NCBI RefSeq assembly: GCF_002113125.1 | Contig: NZ_NEJP01000019.1 | Coordinates: 1 to 64,000 of the forward strand | Direction of reading: 5' to 3' | DNA: 64,000 nt | Source: Pseudomonas sp. B20(2017) | GTDB taxonomy: Bacteria; Pseudomonadota; Gammaproteobacteria; Pseudomonadales; Pseudomonadaceae | Shown here: positions 16,865-26,004 of the stretch, one piece after another | How the letters are laid out: each line of letters starts with the position of its first letter | How positions within the stretch are numbered: position 1 is the stretch's first letter | The notes under the pieces: generated by a model | Told to the model about the DNA's origin: nothing | Databases searched by the model: none | Seen by the model: only the letters and a program-made list of their open reading frames with translations | Translations under genes and position numbers: made by a program

Positions 16865-19174
16865 ATGAGCGATTCCCTGCACATCCACAAGCCCGGCGAC
16901 GGGCACGATCACAGTCACAAACTGCAGCCTGTGCATAAACATGCCCACGGCGGCGATTCCTGCTGCGGGTCGAAAACCGTTACGGCCGCGCCGGTTCATT
17001 CGAGTGAAGACTCTTGCTGCTCGTCGAAAGCTGCCGCGCCGTCGCTGATTCAACTGAGCGAGGCGAAAAGCGCCGACGCCCGGCTGAACAGCTTCCGCAT
17101 CGAGGCGATGGACTGCCCGACCGAACAGACGCTGATCCAGAACAAGCTCGGCAAACTGGCCGGGATCCAGCAGCTCGAATTCAACCTGATCAACCGCGTG
17201 CTCGGCGTGACTCACAATTTGCCGGACACCGCGCCGATCATCGACGCGATCAAATCCCTCGGCATGCAGGCCGAGCCGCTGGAGGCGGGCGTTGAAGCGC
17301 CGGTCGCAGCTCCGGTGAAAAAACACTGGTGGCCGCTGGCGCTGTCCGGCATTGGTGCGCTGGCCGCTGAAGTGATCCACTTCACCAGCGCCGCCCCGAC
17401 CTGGGTGGTGGCGATCATCGCGCTGATTTCGATCCTCAGCGGCGGCCTGACCACCTACAAGAAGGGCTGGATCGCCCTGAAGAACCGCAATCTCAACATC
17501 AATGCGCTGATGAGCATCGCCGTGACCGGTGCGGTGTTGATCGGCCAGTGGCCGGAAGCGGCGATGGTGATGTTCCTGTTCACCGTGGCCGAACTGATTG
17601 AAGCGCGCTCGCTGGACCGCGCGCGCAACGCCATCAGCGGCCTGATGCAGATGACGCCGGAGCAGGCGACTGTGTTGCAGGCTGACGGCAACTGGGTCGA
17701 ACTGGATGTGAAAAGCATCGATCTCGGCGCCCGCGTGCGGGTAAAACCCGGTGAGCGCATCGCGCTGGACGGTGAAGTCGTCAGCGGCAGCTCGACCATC
17801 GATCAGGCACCGATCACTGGCGAAAGCCTGCCGGTGGAAAAAACCGTCGGCGACAAAGTCTTCGCCGGCACCATCAATCAGGCCGGTTCGCTGGAATATG
17901 CGGTGACCGCTGCGGCGAACAATTCCACCTTGGCGCGCATCATCCACGCCGTGGAGCAGGCACAAGGCGCGCGGGCGCCGACTCAGCGCTTCGTCGATCA
18001 TTTTTCGAAAATATACACCCCGGTGGTCTTCGTCCTGGCGCTGGCCGTGGCGATCATCCCGCCGCTGTTCATGGGCGCCGCGTGGTTCGACTGGATCTAT
18101 CGCGCGCTGGTGCTGCTGGTGGTCGCTTGCCCGTGTGCGCTGGTGATTTCCACCCCGGTGACCATCGTCAGCGGCCTCGCGGCGGCGGCGCGCAAAGGCA
18201 TTCTGGTCAAGGGCGGCGTGTACCTGGAGGGCGGTTTCAAGCTCGACTATCTGGCCCTCGACAAGACCGGCACCATCACCCACGGCAAACCAGTGCAGAC
18301 CGATTACCTATCCCTCGACCCGACCGCCGACGCCATGGCCCCGGCGATTGCCGCCGCGCTGGCCGGACGTTCCGATCACCCGGTGTCGCTGGCCATCGCC
18401 AACGCGGCTGTGGATAAAGGTTTCGCGTCGCTAGTTGTGGATAACTTCGAAGCGCTGGCCGGCCGTGGGGTAAAAGGCGAGGTCAACGGTCAGGTCTACC
18501 ACTTGGGCAACCATCGTCTGGTTGAAGAACTGGGTCTGTGCTCGCCGCAACTGGAAGAAAAGCTGTTCGCGCTGGAAAAACAGGGCAAGTCCGTGGTGTT
18601 GCTGCTCGACCGTTCCGGCCCGCTGGCGCTGTTCGCCGTAGCCGACACCGTCAAGGAAACCAGCCGCGAAGCGATCCGCCAACTGCACGAACTGGGCGTG
18701 AAAACCCTGATGCTCACCGGCGACAACGTCCACACCGCGCAGGCGATTGCGGCGCAGGTCGGGATCGATCAGGCCAAGGGCGATTTGCTGCCGACCGACA
18801 AATTGCAAGCCATCGAAGACCTGTACGCACAGGGGCGTCGGGTCGGCATGGTCGGTGACGGCATCAACGACGCGCCGGCGCTGGCTCGGGCGGAGATTGG
18901 TTTTGCGATGGCCGCAGCCGGTACCGATACAGCGATCGAAACCGCCGATGTCGCCCTGATGGACGACGATCTGCGCAAGATACCGGCCTTCATCAGCCTG
19001 TCGCGTCATACCGCCGCTATCCTGAAACAGAACATCGCGCTGGCGCTGGTGATCAAAGCGATCTTTCTTGGGGTAACCTTCGCCGGGCTCGCCACCATGT
19101 GGATGGCGGTGTTTGCCGACATGGGCGTGAGCCTGCTGGTGGTGTTCAACGGTTTGCGCCTGTTGCGCAAATAG
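16865..19174 (+). CDS. cadA: Cd/Zn/Pb-exporting P1B-type ATPase
   Basis: 769 residues. The N-terminal tail is rich in His and Cys (HDHSHK, HKHAHGG, DSCCGS, DSCCSS), then a heavy-metal-associated-like domain (FRIEAMDCPTEQ). The P1B transport core follows: TGES, the membrane CPC motif VACPCALVIS, the phosphorylated Asp in DKTGTITHGK, the HP motif RSDHPVSLA, and GDGINDAPAL. The CPC motif with a CxxE-less, Cys/His-rich tail fits divalent Cd, Zn or Pb rather than copper. It sits in the inner membrane and exports metal to the periplasm. It is driven from the CadR-type promoter just upstream. A LysR gene starts 15 bases after its stop, so read-through is likely. Confidence 0.95.
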   Translation: MSDSLHIHKPGDGHDHSHKLQPVHKHAHGGDSCCGSKTVTAAPVHSSEDSCCSSKAAAPSLIQLSEAKSADARLNSFRIEAMDCPTEQTLIQNKLGKLAGIQQLEFNLINRVLGVTHNLPDTAPIIDAIKSLGMQAEPLEAGVEAPVAAPVKKHWWPLALSGIGALAAEVIHFTSAAPTWVVAIIALISILSGGLTTYKKGWIALKNRNLNINALMSIAVTGAVLIGQWPEAAMVMFLFTVAELIEARSLDRARNAISGLMQMTPEQATVLQADGNWVELDVKSIDLGARVRVKPGERIALDGEVVSGSSTIDQAPITGESLPVEKTVGDKVFAGTINQAGSLEYAVTAAANNSTLARIIHAVEQAQGARAPTQRFVDHFSKIYTPVVFVLALAVAIIPPLFMGAAWFDWIYRALVLLVVACPCALVISTPVTIVSGLAAAARKGILVKGGVYLEGGFKLDYLALDKTGTITHGKPVQTDYLSLDPTADAMAPAIAAALAGRSDHPVSLAIANAAVDKGFASLVVDNFEALAGRGVKGEVNGQVYHLGNHRLVEELGLCSPQLEEKLFALEKQGKSVVLLLDRSGPLALFAVADTVKETSREAIRQLHELGVKTLMLTGDNVHTAQAIAAQVGIDQAKGDLLPTDKLQAIEDLYAQGRRVGMVGDGINDAPALARAEIGFAMAAAGTDTAIETADVALMDDDLRKIPAFISLSRHTAAILKQNIALALVIKAIFLGVTFAGLATMWMAVFADMGVSLLVVFNGLRLLRK

Positions 19175-19189
19175 AGACGAGGGACGGTT

Positions 19190-20053
19190 GTGCTGAGTGC
19201 CGAGCTGAAAGCGTTTTACATGGTGGCCCGCCTGGGCAGCATCACGCTGGCGGCGAAAAAGCTCGGCCTCAGCCAACCGACCGTGACCACCCAGATCCGC
19301 AATCTGGAAAGCCAGTATTCGGTGGAGCTGTTCTACCGTGGCGGCCGGCGCCTGAGCGTCAGCGATGAAGGCGCGCGGCTATTGCCGATGGTCAAGGCGT
19401 TGTTGCAGCAGGAAGCCGACATCGAGTTCTTCCTGCGCAACAGCGGCCAGGTACAGGGCACGCTGCGCATCGCCGCCACCGCGCCGTATTACATCCTCGA
19501 TCTGGTGAAGACATTTCGCGAGCGCCTGCCGCAGGTAGAAGTGTCGGTGGAAATCGGCAACTCGCAACAGGTGCTCGAAGCGCTGGAGGATTACCGGGTG
19601 GATGTCGCGGCCTCGTCGCAATTGCTCGACGATGCCCGGCTGATCCGTCGGGTGTTGGGGAGCGATCCGCTGGTGCTGGCGGTGCATCGCAATCATCCGC
19701 TGGCGGCGCACGACCATGTGACGCTGAGTGCGCTGGCCGGGCATACCTTGCTGATGCGTGAATCCGGCTCGACCACCCGGCGGCTCACCGAAGAATTGCT
19801 GGCCAGCGCGGGCGTCAGTTTCGGCCCGTTACTGGAAATCGGTAGCCGCGAGTCGATCCGCGAGGCGGTGCTGCGCAACATCGGCATCAGCATCATCGCC
19901 CGCCAGGAAGTGCCGCACGATCCGCAGTTGCGGGTGCTGACCCTGGAAAATGCGCCGCAGATTCCCGAATACCTCTACTGCCTCAAGGAACGCAAGAACG
20001 CCCGGTTGCCAGCAGCGTTTCTCGGACTGGCGCAGGAAATGTCCCCGGCCTGA
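19190..20053 (+). CDS. LysR-family regulator, probably of the phosphonate genes
   Basis: 287 residues with the usual LysR plan. A winged helix-turn-helix (about residues 1-60; GSITLAAKKLGLSQPTVTTQ) and an effector domain starting near residue 90 (GTLRIAATAPYYILDLVKTF). The start is GTG 19190. It sits 15 bases behind cadA but directly upstream of the 2-aminoethylphosphonate transporter operon in the same direction, where LysR regulators are common in Pseudomonas. I therefore infer that it controls phosphonate uptake or catabolism. Proximity alone would also allow a link to cadA, which I consider less likely because CadR is present. Confidence 0.82.
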   Translation: MLSAELKAFYMVARLGSITLAAKKLGLSQPTVTTQIRNLESQYSVELFYRGGRRLSVSDEGARLLPMVKALLQQEADIEFFLRNSGQVQGTLRIAATAPYYILDLVKTFRERLPQVEVSVEIGNSQQVLEALEDYRVDVAASSQLLDDARLIRRVLGSDPLVLAVHRNHPLAAHDHVTLSALAGHTLLMRESGSTTRRLTEELLASAGVSFGPLLEIGSRESIREAVLRNIGISIIARQEVPHDPQLRVLTLENAPQIPEYLYCLKERKNARLPAAFLGLAQEMSPA

Positions 20054-20078
20054 GATTTTTCAGTGCCTTTGCTGGCCT

Positions 20079-20098
20079 CTTCGCGAGCAGGCAGCACA
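20079..20098. repeat. Degenerate half REP
   Basis: CTCTTCGCGAGCAGGCAGCA resembles the start of a right-type REP arm that breaks off after GCAGG. It has no partner. It lies between the LysR gene and the phosphonate transporter operon. Confidence 0.5.
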
Positions 20099-20217
20099 GG
20101 ACTTGAAACCTGAACCAAAATCCCTGAATACCACTATCGGCGGTTTTTGCCTCACTGCCATATGACCGACGCATTACAACTCTAGGATTCGTCTCATCTG
20201 CTCGATGAGGCCTGTCC

Positions 20218-21294
20218 ATGAACCCTGCAATCGCAACTGCCCTGACCAACCCCGGCGCACCGATGAAAGTGCGCGGCGTGCAGAAGCGCTTCGGCGCCTT
20301 CACGGCGCTGGATAACGTTTCCCTCGATGTCGCTGCCGGTGAGCTGGTGTGCCTGCTCGGCCCGTCGGGCTGTGGCAAGACCACGTTGCTGCGTTGCATC
20401 GCCGGTCTGGAAAAGCAGGACAGCGGCGAGTTGTACCTCGGTGAGCGCGACGTTTCCCACCTCGCGCCCCAGGCTCGGGATTACGGAATTCTGTTCCAGT
20501 CCTACGCGCTGTTTCCCAATCTGACCGTCGAAGCAAACATTGCTTACGGCCTCGCCGGCAGCGGTCGCGATGAAGTACGCCGTCGCGTCGGTCAGATGCT
20601 GGAACTGGTCGGCCTCACCGGCAGTGAGAAAAAGTACCCGGGCCAGTTGTCCGGCGGCCAGCAGCAACGTGTGGCACTGGCCCGCGCCCTGGCCCCCGCA
20701 CCGTCGCTGCTGTTGCTCGACGAACCGATGTCGGCCCTCGACGCCCGGGTCCGCGAGCATCTGTGCACCGAGCTGCGCCAACTGCAACGCAACCTCGGCA
20801 TCACCACCCTGATGGTCACCCACAATCAGGACGAAGCCATGCTGATGGCCGACCGCATCGCCGTGATGAACAACGGCAAGGTCGAGCAGTACGCCACCCC
20901 GCAGGAAATCTACAACCGCCCGGCCACACCGTTCGTGGCCGAGTTTGTCGGCCAGGGCAACTGGTTGCCATTCCAGCGCAGCAGCGACAGCCACGCCAAG
21001 GTCGGCGGGATGAACCTGCGCCTGGCCGACGGCAGTGTTCATAGCCCGTCGGGTCGACTGTTCTGCCGTCCGGAAGCGATCAACGTCAATCCGCTGGTGC
21101 ACGAAGAAAACCTGTTCCCGGCCAAGGTCCGCGAGATCACTTTCCTCGGCAACCGCTGCCGCATGAGCTTCGAACTTGATCAATTGCCCGGCCATGCCTT
21201 ACTCGCCGAACTGGCGCCGGAAGCCATGCCGCGCCTCGACGCCCAGCAGATCATGGTCGCCTTGCCGCCACGCAGCCTGCAGGTGTTTGCCTGA
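20218..21294 (+). CDS. phnT: 2-Aminoethylphosphonate ABC transporter, ATP-binding subunit
   Basis: 358 residues. The nucleotide-binding domain has Walker A GPSGCGKTTLLRC, Q-loop SYALFPNLTV, signature LSGGQQQRVALARAL, Walker B LLLLDEPMSALDA and switch His in VTHNQDEA. A C-terminal TOBE-like regulatory domain (about 250-358) follows, as in the Fe/spermidine/phosphonate subfamily. Assignment to phosphonate rests on the operon: a fused permease, a binding protein and two phosphonate catabolic enzymes. A small inverted repeat (CTCATC at 20193, GATGAG at 20204) overlaps the ribosome binding region before ATG 20218. The stop overlaps the permease start (ATGA). Confidence 0.9.
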   Translation: MNPAIATALTNPGAPMKVRGVQKRFGAFTALDNVSLDVAAGELVCLLGPSGCGKTTLLRCIAGLEKQDSGELYLGERDVSHLAPQARDYGILFQSYALFPNLTVEANIAYGLAGSGRDEVRRRVGQMLELVGLTGSEKKYPGQLSGGQQQRVALARALAPAPSLLLLDEPMSALDARVREHLCTELRQLQRNLGITTLMVTHNQDEAMLMADRIAVMNNGKVEQYATPQEIYNRPATPFVAEFVGQGNWLPFQRSSDSHAKVGGMNLRLADGSVHSPSGRLFCRPEAINVNPLVHEENLFPAKVREITFLGNRCRMSFELDQLPGHALLAELAPEAMPRLDAQQIMVALPPRSLQVFA

Positions 21295-23018
21295 TGAACA
21301 GCAACCTCGCACTGCCGCTACCGCAAAAGCAGGCGCGGCAGGTGTCCGGGGCCGAGGTCGGCGACCGGATCTTCGTCCTTGGCGGCAAACTCCTGCTGCT
21401 GGGGCTGCTCGGTGTGGCGGTGCTGTTGCCATTGCTGGCGATCTTCTGGCGCGGCTTCAGCAGCGAAGCCGGGCAGGGCGGTGGCTGGCTCGCCGCCAAG
21501 GAGCTGGTGACCAGCGACAATTTCCACTGGCTGCTCGGCAACAGCCTGAAAGTTTCCCTCAGCGTCGCGGCCATCGTCGTACCGCTGGCCTACCTGTTTG
21601 CCTACGCCTTGCAGCGCACGTTGATTCCGGCAAAAGGCATCTGGCGCGGGATTTCGCTGCTGCCACTGATGGCGCCATCGATGCTGCCGGGGATTGCGCT
21701 GGTCTATCTGTTCGGCAATCAGGGCATGTTGCGCGGGCTGCTGTCGGACAACATCTACGGCTTCTGGGGGATTGTTCTGGGTGAGGTGATCTACACCTTC
21801 CCACACGCCTTGATGATTTTGCTGTCAGCCCTGTCGCTGGCGGATGCGCGACTGTTCGACGCCGCGTCGAGCATGGGCGCCAGTCCCGCGAAAGCCTTTC
21901 GCAGCATCACCTGGCCGGCGACCCGTCAGGCCGTGTTCGCCGCGTTCTGTCTGGTGTTCACCCTGACCATCACCGATTTCGGTGTGCCGGTGGTGGTCGG
22001 TGGCGACTATCAGGTGCTGGCGCTGGAAGCCTACAAAGCGGTGGTCGGCCAGCAGCAGTTCGGTCGCGGCGCGTTGATCGGCATGGTTCTGCTGCTGCCG
22101 GCGCTGTTCAGCTTCGGCGTCGATGCCTGGCTGCGTCGCCGTCACGGCGACTCCATGAGTGGCCGCGCCCAGGTGTTCAAACCGGCGCTGTCGAAGAAGC
22201 GCGATGCTTTTTATCTCAGCGTTGTGCTGCTGATCAGCGCCGCGTTGCTGCTGGTGTTCGGCATGGCGGTGTTCTCGTCGCTGGTGAAGTTCTGGCCGTA
22301 CAACCTGTCGCTGTCGCTCAACCACTACCAGTTCAACGAGACCGCCGGCGGTGGCTGGCTGGCCTACGGCAACAGTTTGAAGATGGCGCTGGGCACGGCG
22401 TTGATCGGTAGCGTGCTGATCTTCACCGGCGCCTACCTGATGGAAAAAACCCGCAGCCAGCGCGGGCTGAATCTGACGCTGCGCATGCTCAGTTTCGTAC
22501 CGATGGCGGTACCGGGGCTGGTGCTGGGTCTGGGTTACGTCTTCTTCTTCAACCTGACTGGCAACCCGCTGCACGTGCTGTACGGGACCATGACCCTGCT
22601 GATCGTCTGCACCATTGCTCACTATCTGACCACTGCGCAGATGACCGCCACCACCGCGTTGCGCCAGCTCGACGCCGAGTTCGAAGCCGCCGCGCTGTCG
22701 CTCAAGGCGCCGCTGTACCGGCATTACCTGCGGGTCACCGTGCCGATCTGCCTGCCGGCGCTGCTGGACATCGTGCGCTACCTGTTCGTCTCGGCCATGA
22801 CCACCGTGTCCGCCGCGATCTTCCTCTACAGCCCCGACACCATCCTCGCGGCGGTGGCGGTGCTGAACATGGACGACGCCGGCAACGTCGGCGGCGCGGC
22901 GGCGATGTCGACCCTGATTCTGTTCACCTCGGCGGGCGTGTCCTTGCTGCTGGCGTGGGCTTCGCGCGGTTTGCTGCGCCGTTCCCAGGCCTGGCGGCAA
23001 ACGGCGCCCGGCCACTGA
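21294..23018 (+). CDS. 2-Aminoethylphosphonate ABC transporter, fused permease
   Basis: 574 residues with about twelve membrane helices. It contains two binding-protein-dependent permease modules in one chain, each with an EAA-type loop (DAASSMGASPAKAFRSITWP around 180-200, and EFEAAALSLKAPLYRHYLRV around 462-481). This is the fused form of the separate PhnU/PhnV permeases. It overlaps the ATPase gene by one base and is followed 47 bases later by the binding-protein gene. An iron(III)-type permease has a similar layout, so the substrate is inferred from context. Confidence 0.9.
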   Translation: MNSNLALPLPQKQARQVSGAEVGDRIFVLGGKLLLLGLLGVAVLLPLLAIFWRGFSSEAGQGGGWLAAKELVTSDNFHWLLGNSLKVSLSVAAIVVPLAYLFAYALQRTLIPAKGIWRGISLLPLMAPSMLPGIALVYLFGNQGMLRGLLSDNIYGFWGIVLGEVIYTFPHALMILLSALSLADARLFDAASSMGASPAKAFRSITWPATRQAVFAAFCLVFTLTITDFGVPVVVGGDYQVLALEAYKAVVGQQQFGRGALIGMVLLLPALFSFGVDAWLRRRHGDSMSGRAQVFKPALSKKRDAFYLSVVLLISAALLLVFGMAVFSSLVKFWPYNLSLSLNHYQFNETAGGGWLAYGNSLKMALGTALIGSVLIFTGAYLMEKTRSQRGLNLTLRMLSFVPMAVPGLVLGLGYVFFFNLTGNPLHVLYGTMTLLIVCTIAHYLTTAQMTATTALRQLDAEFEAAALSLKAPLYRHYLRVTVPICLPALLDIVRYLFVSAMTTVSAAIFLYSPDTILAAVAVLNMDDAGNVGGAAAMSTLILFTSAGVSLLLAWASRGLLRRSQAWRQTAPGH

Positions 23019-23065
23019 TCCACGACTTGTCCCTAAAGCCTCAACTCACCTACAGGAAAACGATC

Positions 23066-24091
23066 ATGTTCAAGCCTATGGCCCTGGCCGCTGCTGTGCT
23101 CGCTACTTTCAGCCTGAATGCCTTCGCGGCAAAAACCGAGTTGACGGTGTACACCGCCCTCGAAGCCGAACAGTTGAAGTCCTACAAAGAAGCCTTCGAA
23201 AAGGCCAACCCGGACGTCGAGATCAAGTGGGTGCGCGATTCCACCGGGATCATCACCGCCAAACTGCTGGCCGAAAAGGATCGCCCGCAGGCTGACGCGG
23301 TCTGGGGCCTGGCGGCGTCGAGCCTGGCGATCCTCGATCAGCAAGGCATGCTGCAAAGCTATGCGCCGAAGGATCTGGGCAAGATCGGCGCGAACTACCG
23401 CGACGCCGCCAACCCGCCAGCCTGGGTCGGCATGGACGTCTGGGCCGCGACCATTTGCTTCAACACCGTCGAGGCCGAGAAACAGGGCCTGACCAAACCG
23501 GTGAGCTGGCAGGACCTGACCAAGCCTGAGTACAAAGGCAAGATCGTGATGCCGAACCCGGCCTCGTCCGGCACCGGTTTCCTGGACGTCAGCGCCTGGC
23601 TGCAAACCTTCGGCGAGAAACAGGGCTGGGCCTACATGGACGGTCTGCACCAGAACATCGGCCAGTACGTTCACTCCGGTTCCAAGCCTTGCAAACTGGC
23701 GGCCGCTGGTGAGTTCCCGATCGGGATTTCCTTCGAATACCCGGCCGTTCAGCTGAAGCGTCAGGGCGCGCCGCTGGACATCATCCTGCCGAAAGAGGGC
23801 CTTGGCTGGGAGATCGAGGCGACTGCCGTGATCAAAGGCACGCCGCATGAAGAGGCCGCGAAGAAACTGGCCGACTTCTCCGCCAGCGCCCCGGCGATGG
23901 ATCTGTACAAGGAAAACTTCGCCGTCCTCGCACAGCCGGGCATCGCCAAACCGCAGACCGAACTGCCGGCCGACTACGAACAGCGCCTGATCAAGAACGA
24001 CTTCGCCTGGGCCTCGAAGAACCGCGACGAGATCCTGACCGAATGGCGCAATCGCTATGACGGCAAGTCCGAGAAAGTCGCTGCCAAGTAA
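23066..24091 (+). CDS. phnS: 2-Aminoethylphosphonate-binding periplasmic protein
   Basis: 341 residues with a Sec signal peptide (MFKPMALAAAVLATFSLNAF, cleavage near AFA-AKT). The mature protein is of the Fe3+/phosphonate-type binding-protein family (ELTVYTALEAEQLKSYKEAF, RDSTGIITAKLLAE, VWGLAASSLAILDQQGM). It should capture the phosphonate and deliver it to the fused permease. ATG 23066 has a good ribosome binding site (CAGGAAAA); the open frame extends 37 codons upstream but reads back into the permease gene. It is followed by a REP pair and the PbfD-like gene. Confidence 0.9.
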   Translation: MFKPMALAAAVLATFSLNAFAAKTELTVYTALEAEQLKSYKEAFEKANPDVEIKWVRDSTGIITAKLLAEKDRPQADAVWGLAASSLAILDQQGMLQSYAPKDLGKIGANYRDAANPPAWVGMDVWAATICFNTVEAEKQGLTKPVSWQDLTKPEYKGKIVMPNPASSGTGFLDVSAWLQTFGEKQGWAYMDGLHQNIGQYVHSGSKPCKLAAAGEFPIGISFEYPAVQLKRQGAPLDIILPKEGLGWEIEATAVIKGTPHEEAAKKLADFSASAPAMDLYKENFAVLAQPGIAKPQTELPADYEQRLIKNDFAWASKNRDEILTEWRNRYDGKSEKVAAK

Positions 24092-24115
24092 GATCTTCAT
24101 CGACTGACAGGGCCT

Positions 24116-24191
24116 CTTCGCGAGCAAGCTCGCTCCCACACTGGATCGCATTCACAACGCAAATCCCTGTGGGAGCGGGCTTGCTCGCGAA
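24116..24191. repeat. REP pair F with a G-T mismatched arm
   Basis: The left arm is CTTCGCGAGCAAGCTCGCTC and the right arm is TGTGGGAGCGGGCTTGCTCG. The right arm's stem is GCGGGC/GCTCGC, with a G opposite T (G-U wobble in RNA), intermediate between the GCGAGC and GCGGGC types. It lies inside the phosphonate operon, between the binding-protein gene and the pbfD-like gene. Confidence 0.87.
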
Positions 24192-24219
24192 AGCGGTCTC
24201 TCATTCAGAGCACCTCTAA

Positions 24220-25353
24220 ATGACACAACACAAAGACTTGCTGATCGTCGGCGCCGGCATCCTGGGCCTGTCCCACGCTTACGCCGCCGCCCGGCGCGGT
24301 CTCAAGGTCACGGTTTTCGAGCGCACCGCCATGCCTCTCGGCGCCTCGGTACGCAACTTCGGCCAAGCCTTGGTCACCGGCCAGCCACCGGGCCCGATGC
24401 TGGAGCTGGCCAAGGCCAGCCGCGAAATCTGGGGCCAGTGGGCGCAGCTCGCCGGCCTGCAACTCAAGCGCAACGGCTCGTACCTGTTCGCCCGCACCGA
24501 GGCTGAAGAGCACTTGCTCGAAGCCTTCTGCGCCGGGCGCGCCGTCGAGCATGACTACCGCGTCGAACTGCTGCGTGGTGCCGCGTTGCGCGATCTGTAT
24601 GGCGGCCAGTTCAGCCATCACCGCGCCGCGCTGCACGGGATGGACGATCAACAACTGTATTCCCGGGAAGCAATTCCGGCGCTGATCCAATACCTGCGCC
24701 GCGAACTCAACGTCGGGTTTCACTTCTCGACGCTGGTGCGCGACGTCGAACCGGGGCGCCTGCACAGCACGGCCGGCACCTTCACCGCCGAGCAGATCAT
24801 TGTCTGTTCCGGCCACGATTATCAGACCCTGCTGGCCGAGCCGATTGCCGCCCTCGACCCGCAAATCTGCCGCCTGCAAATGCTTCGCGTCCGGCCGCAG
24901 ACCGACCTGAACTTGCAACATGCCTTGCTCACCGGTCTCAGTTGCGTGCACTACGGCGCCTTCGCTGACTTGCCGGAGGCGGCAGCGGTGCAGGCGCAAA
25001 TCCTGCTCGAACAACCGCATTTGCAGGAAAACGGCATTCACCTGCTGATCAGCCCGACGCCTTATGGCGAACTGATCATCGGCGACTCGCACCATTACGG
25101 CAGCGATCCGTCGCCGTTCAACGCCGAACAGGTCGACGACTGGATGCTCGAACTGGCCGAACAGACCCTCGGCTGCAAAGTGCAGGTGATCGAGCGCTGG
25201 CAGGGTGTCTATGGTTCCCGGGGGCCGGGGCCGTTTTCGTTCCTGCGTCCGGCGCCGGGGCTGAATGTGGCGCTGATGCACAGCGGCGTCGGCATGAGCG
25301 TCGGCCCCGCCATGGCCGAGCGCAATGTTGCACAGCTTTTTGGAGAGCTTTGA
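24220..25353 (+). CDS. pbfD: FAD-dependent phosphonate oxidoreductase, PbfD/TIGR03364-like
   Basis: 377 residues of the DAO/glycine-oxidase flavoprotein family. The N terminus has the FAD motif LLIVGAGILGLSHAYAAARR followed by a glutamate (FER). The C terminus has GVYGSRGPGPFSFLRPAPGL and HSGVGMSVGPAMAE. The group is recurrently found in phosphonate clusters; a member (PbfD) has been reported to oxidise aminoethylphosphonate, with a preference for its N-methyl form, to phosphonoacetaldehyde. The exact substrate here is open. It overlaps the following PhnZ-like gene by one base (TGATG), so the two are translationally coupled. No phnX or phnA-type gene to use phosphonoacetaldehyde is present in the window. 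Confidence 0.85.
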   Translation: MTQHKDLLIVGAGILGLSHAYAAARRGLKVTVFERTAMPLGASVRNFGQALVTGQPPGPMLELAKASREIWGQWAQLAGLQLKRNGSYLFARTEAEEHLLEAFCAGRAVEHDYRVELLRGAALRDLYGGQFSHHRAALHGMDDQQLYSREAIPALIQYLRRELNVGFHFSTLVRDVEPGRLHSTAGTFTAEQIIVCSGHDYQTLLAEPIAALDPQICRLQMLRVRPQTDLNLQHALLTGLSCVHYGAFADLPEAAAVQAQILLEQPHLQENGIHLLISPTPYGELIIGDSHHYGSDPSPFNAEQVDDWMLELAEQTLGCKVQVIERWQGVYGSRGPGPFSFLRPAPGLNVALMHSGVGMSVGPAMAERNVAQLFGEL

Positions 25354-25919
25354 TGTTGAGTCACGAGCAAGTCATCGACCGGGTGTTCGGCCTCTACGAG
25401 CGCTTCGGCGCCAGCGACTACATCGGCGAACCGGTGTCGCAGATCGAGCACATGTCCCAGGCGGCGCAACTTGCCATCGCCGAAGGCTTCGACGACGAAG
25501 TGGTGCTCGCTGCGTTCTTCCACGACATCGGCCATTTATGTACCGAAGGCGCGGAAAACATGGGCGGTTACGGCGTGGTCAGCCACGAACACCTCGGCGC
25601 GGACTATTTGCGTGAGGCCGGCTTTAGCGAGCGCATGGCGCGGTTGGTGGAATATCACGTCCAGGCCAAGCGCTATCTGACGCTAAGGGAGGCGGGCTAT
25701 TACGACGGGTTGAGCGAAGCCAGCCGCCGCACCCTGGAGTATCAGGGCGGAGTGATGAGCGAGGCTGAAGCCGATGCGTTCGAGCAGGATCCGTTGTGCG
25801 CCGTCAGTCTGCGGATGCGTCAGTGGGATGAGCTGGCGAAGGAGATGGCTGTGCCGGTGATGGATCTTGCGCTGTTGAAGCAAAAGGCTTTTACCGTGCT
25901 GTCCCGCAAAGCGCGCTGA
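25353..25919 (+). CDS. phnZ: PhnZ-like HD-domain diiron oxygenase
   Basis: 188 residues. An HD-domain protein that keeps the residues of the mixed-valent diiron oxygenase PhnZ: Tyr23 and Glu26 in SDYIGEP, His33, the HD pair His57-Asp58, His61, His80 in SHEHLGADYL, His102 and Lys106 in YHVQAKRYL, and Asp159. Spacing agrees within one or two residues with published PhnZ numbering as I remember it. PhnZ oxidatively cleaves (R)-2-amino-1-hydroxyethylphosphonate to glycine and phosphate; the related TmpB acts on the trimethylated analogue. The usual partner hydroxylase PhnY (or TmpA) is not nearby. Start ATG 25353; the TTG one codon earlier is less likely. Confidence 0.88.
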   Translation: MLSHEQVIDRVFGLYERFGASDYIGEPVSQIEHMSQAAQLAIAEGFDDEVVLAAFFHDIGHLCTEGAENMGGYGVVSHEHLGADYLREAGFSERMARLVEYHVQAKRYLTLREAGYYDGLSEASRRTLEYQGGVMSEAEADAFEQDPLCAVSLRMRQWDELAKEMAVPVMDLALLKQKAFTVLSRKAR

Positions 25920-26004
25920 ACCTTCTTACGCCAAACCGGGAAACGGTGCATGGCGCGTGTTGCCCCTTCGGCCCAGACTGGTTTTTTGCCGAAGGAGCGC
26001 ACGG

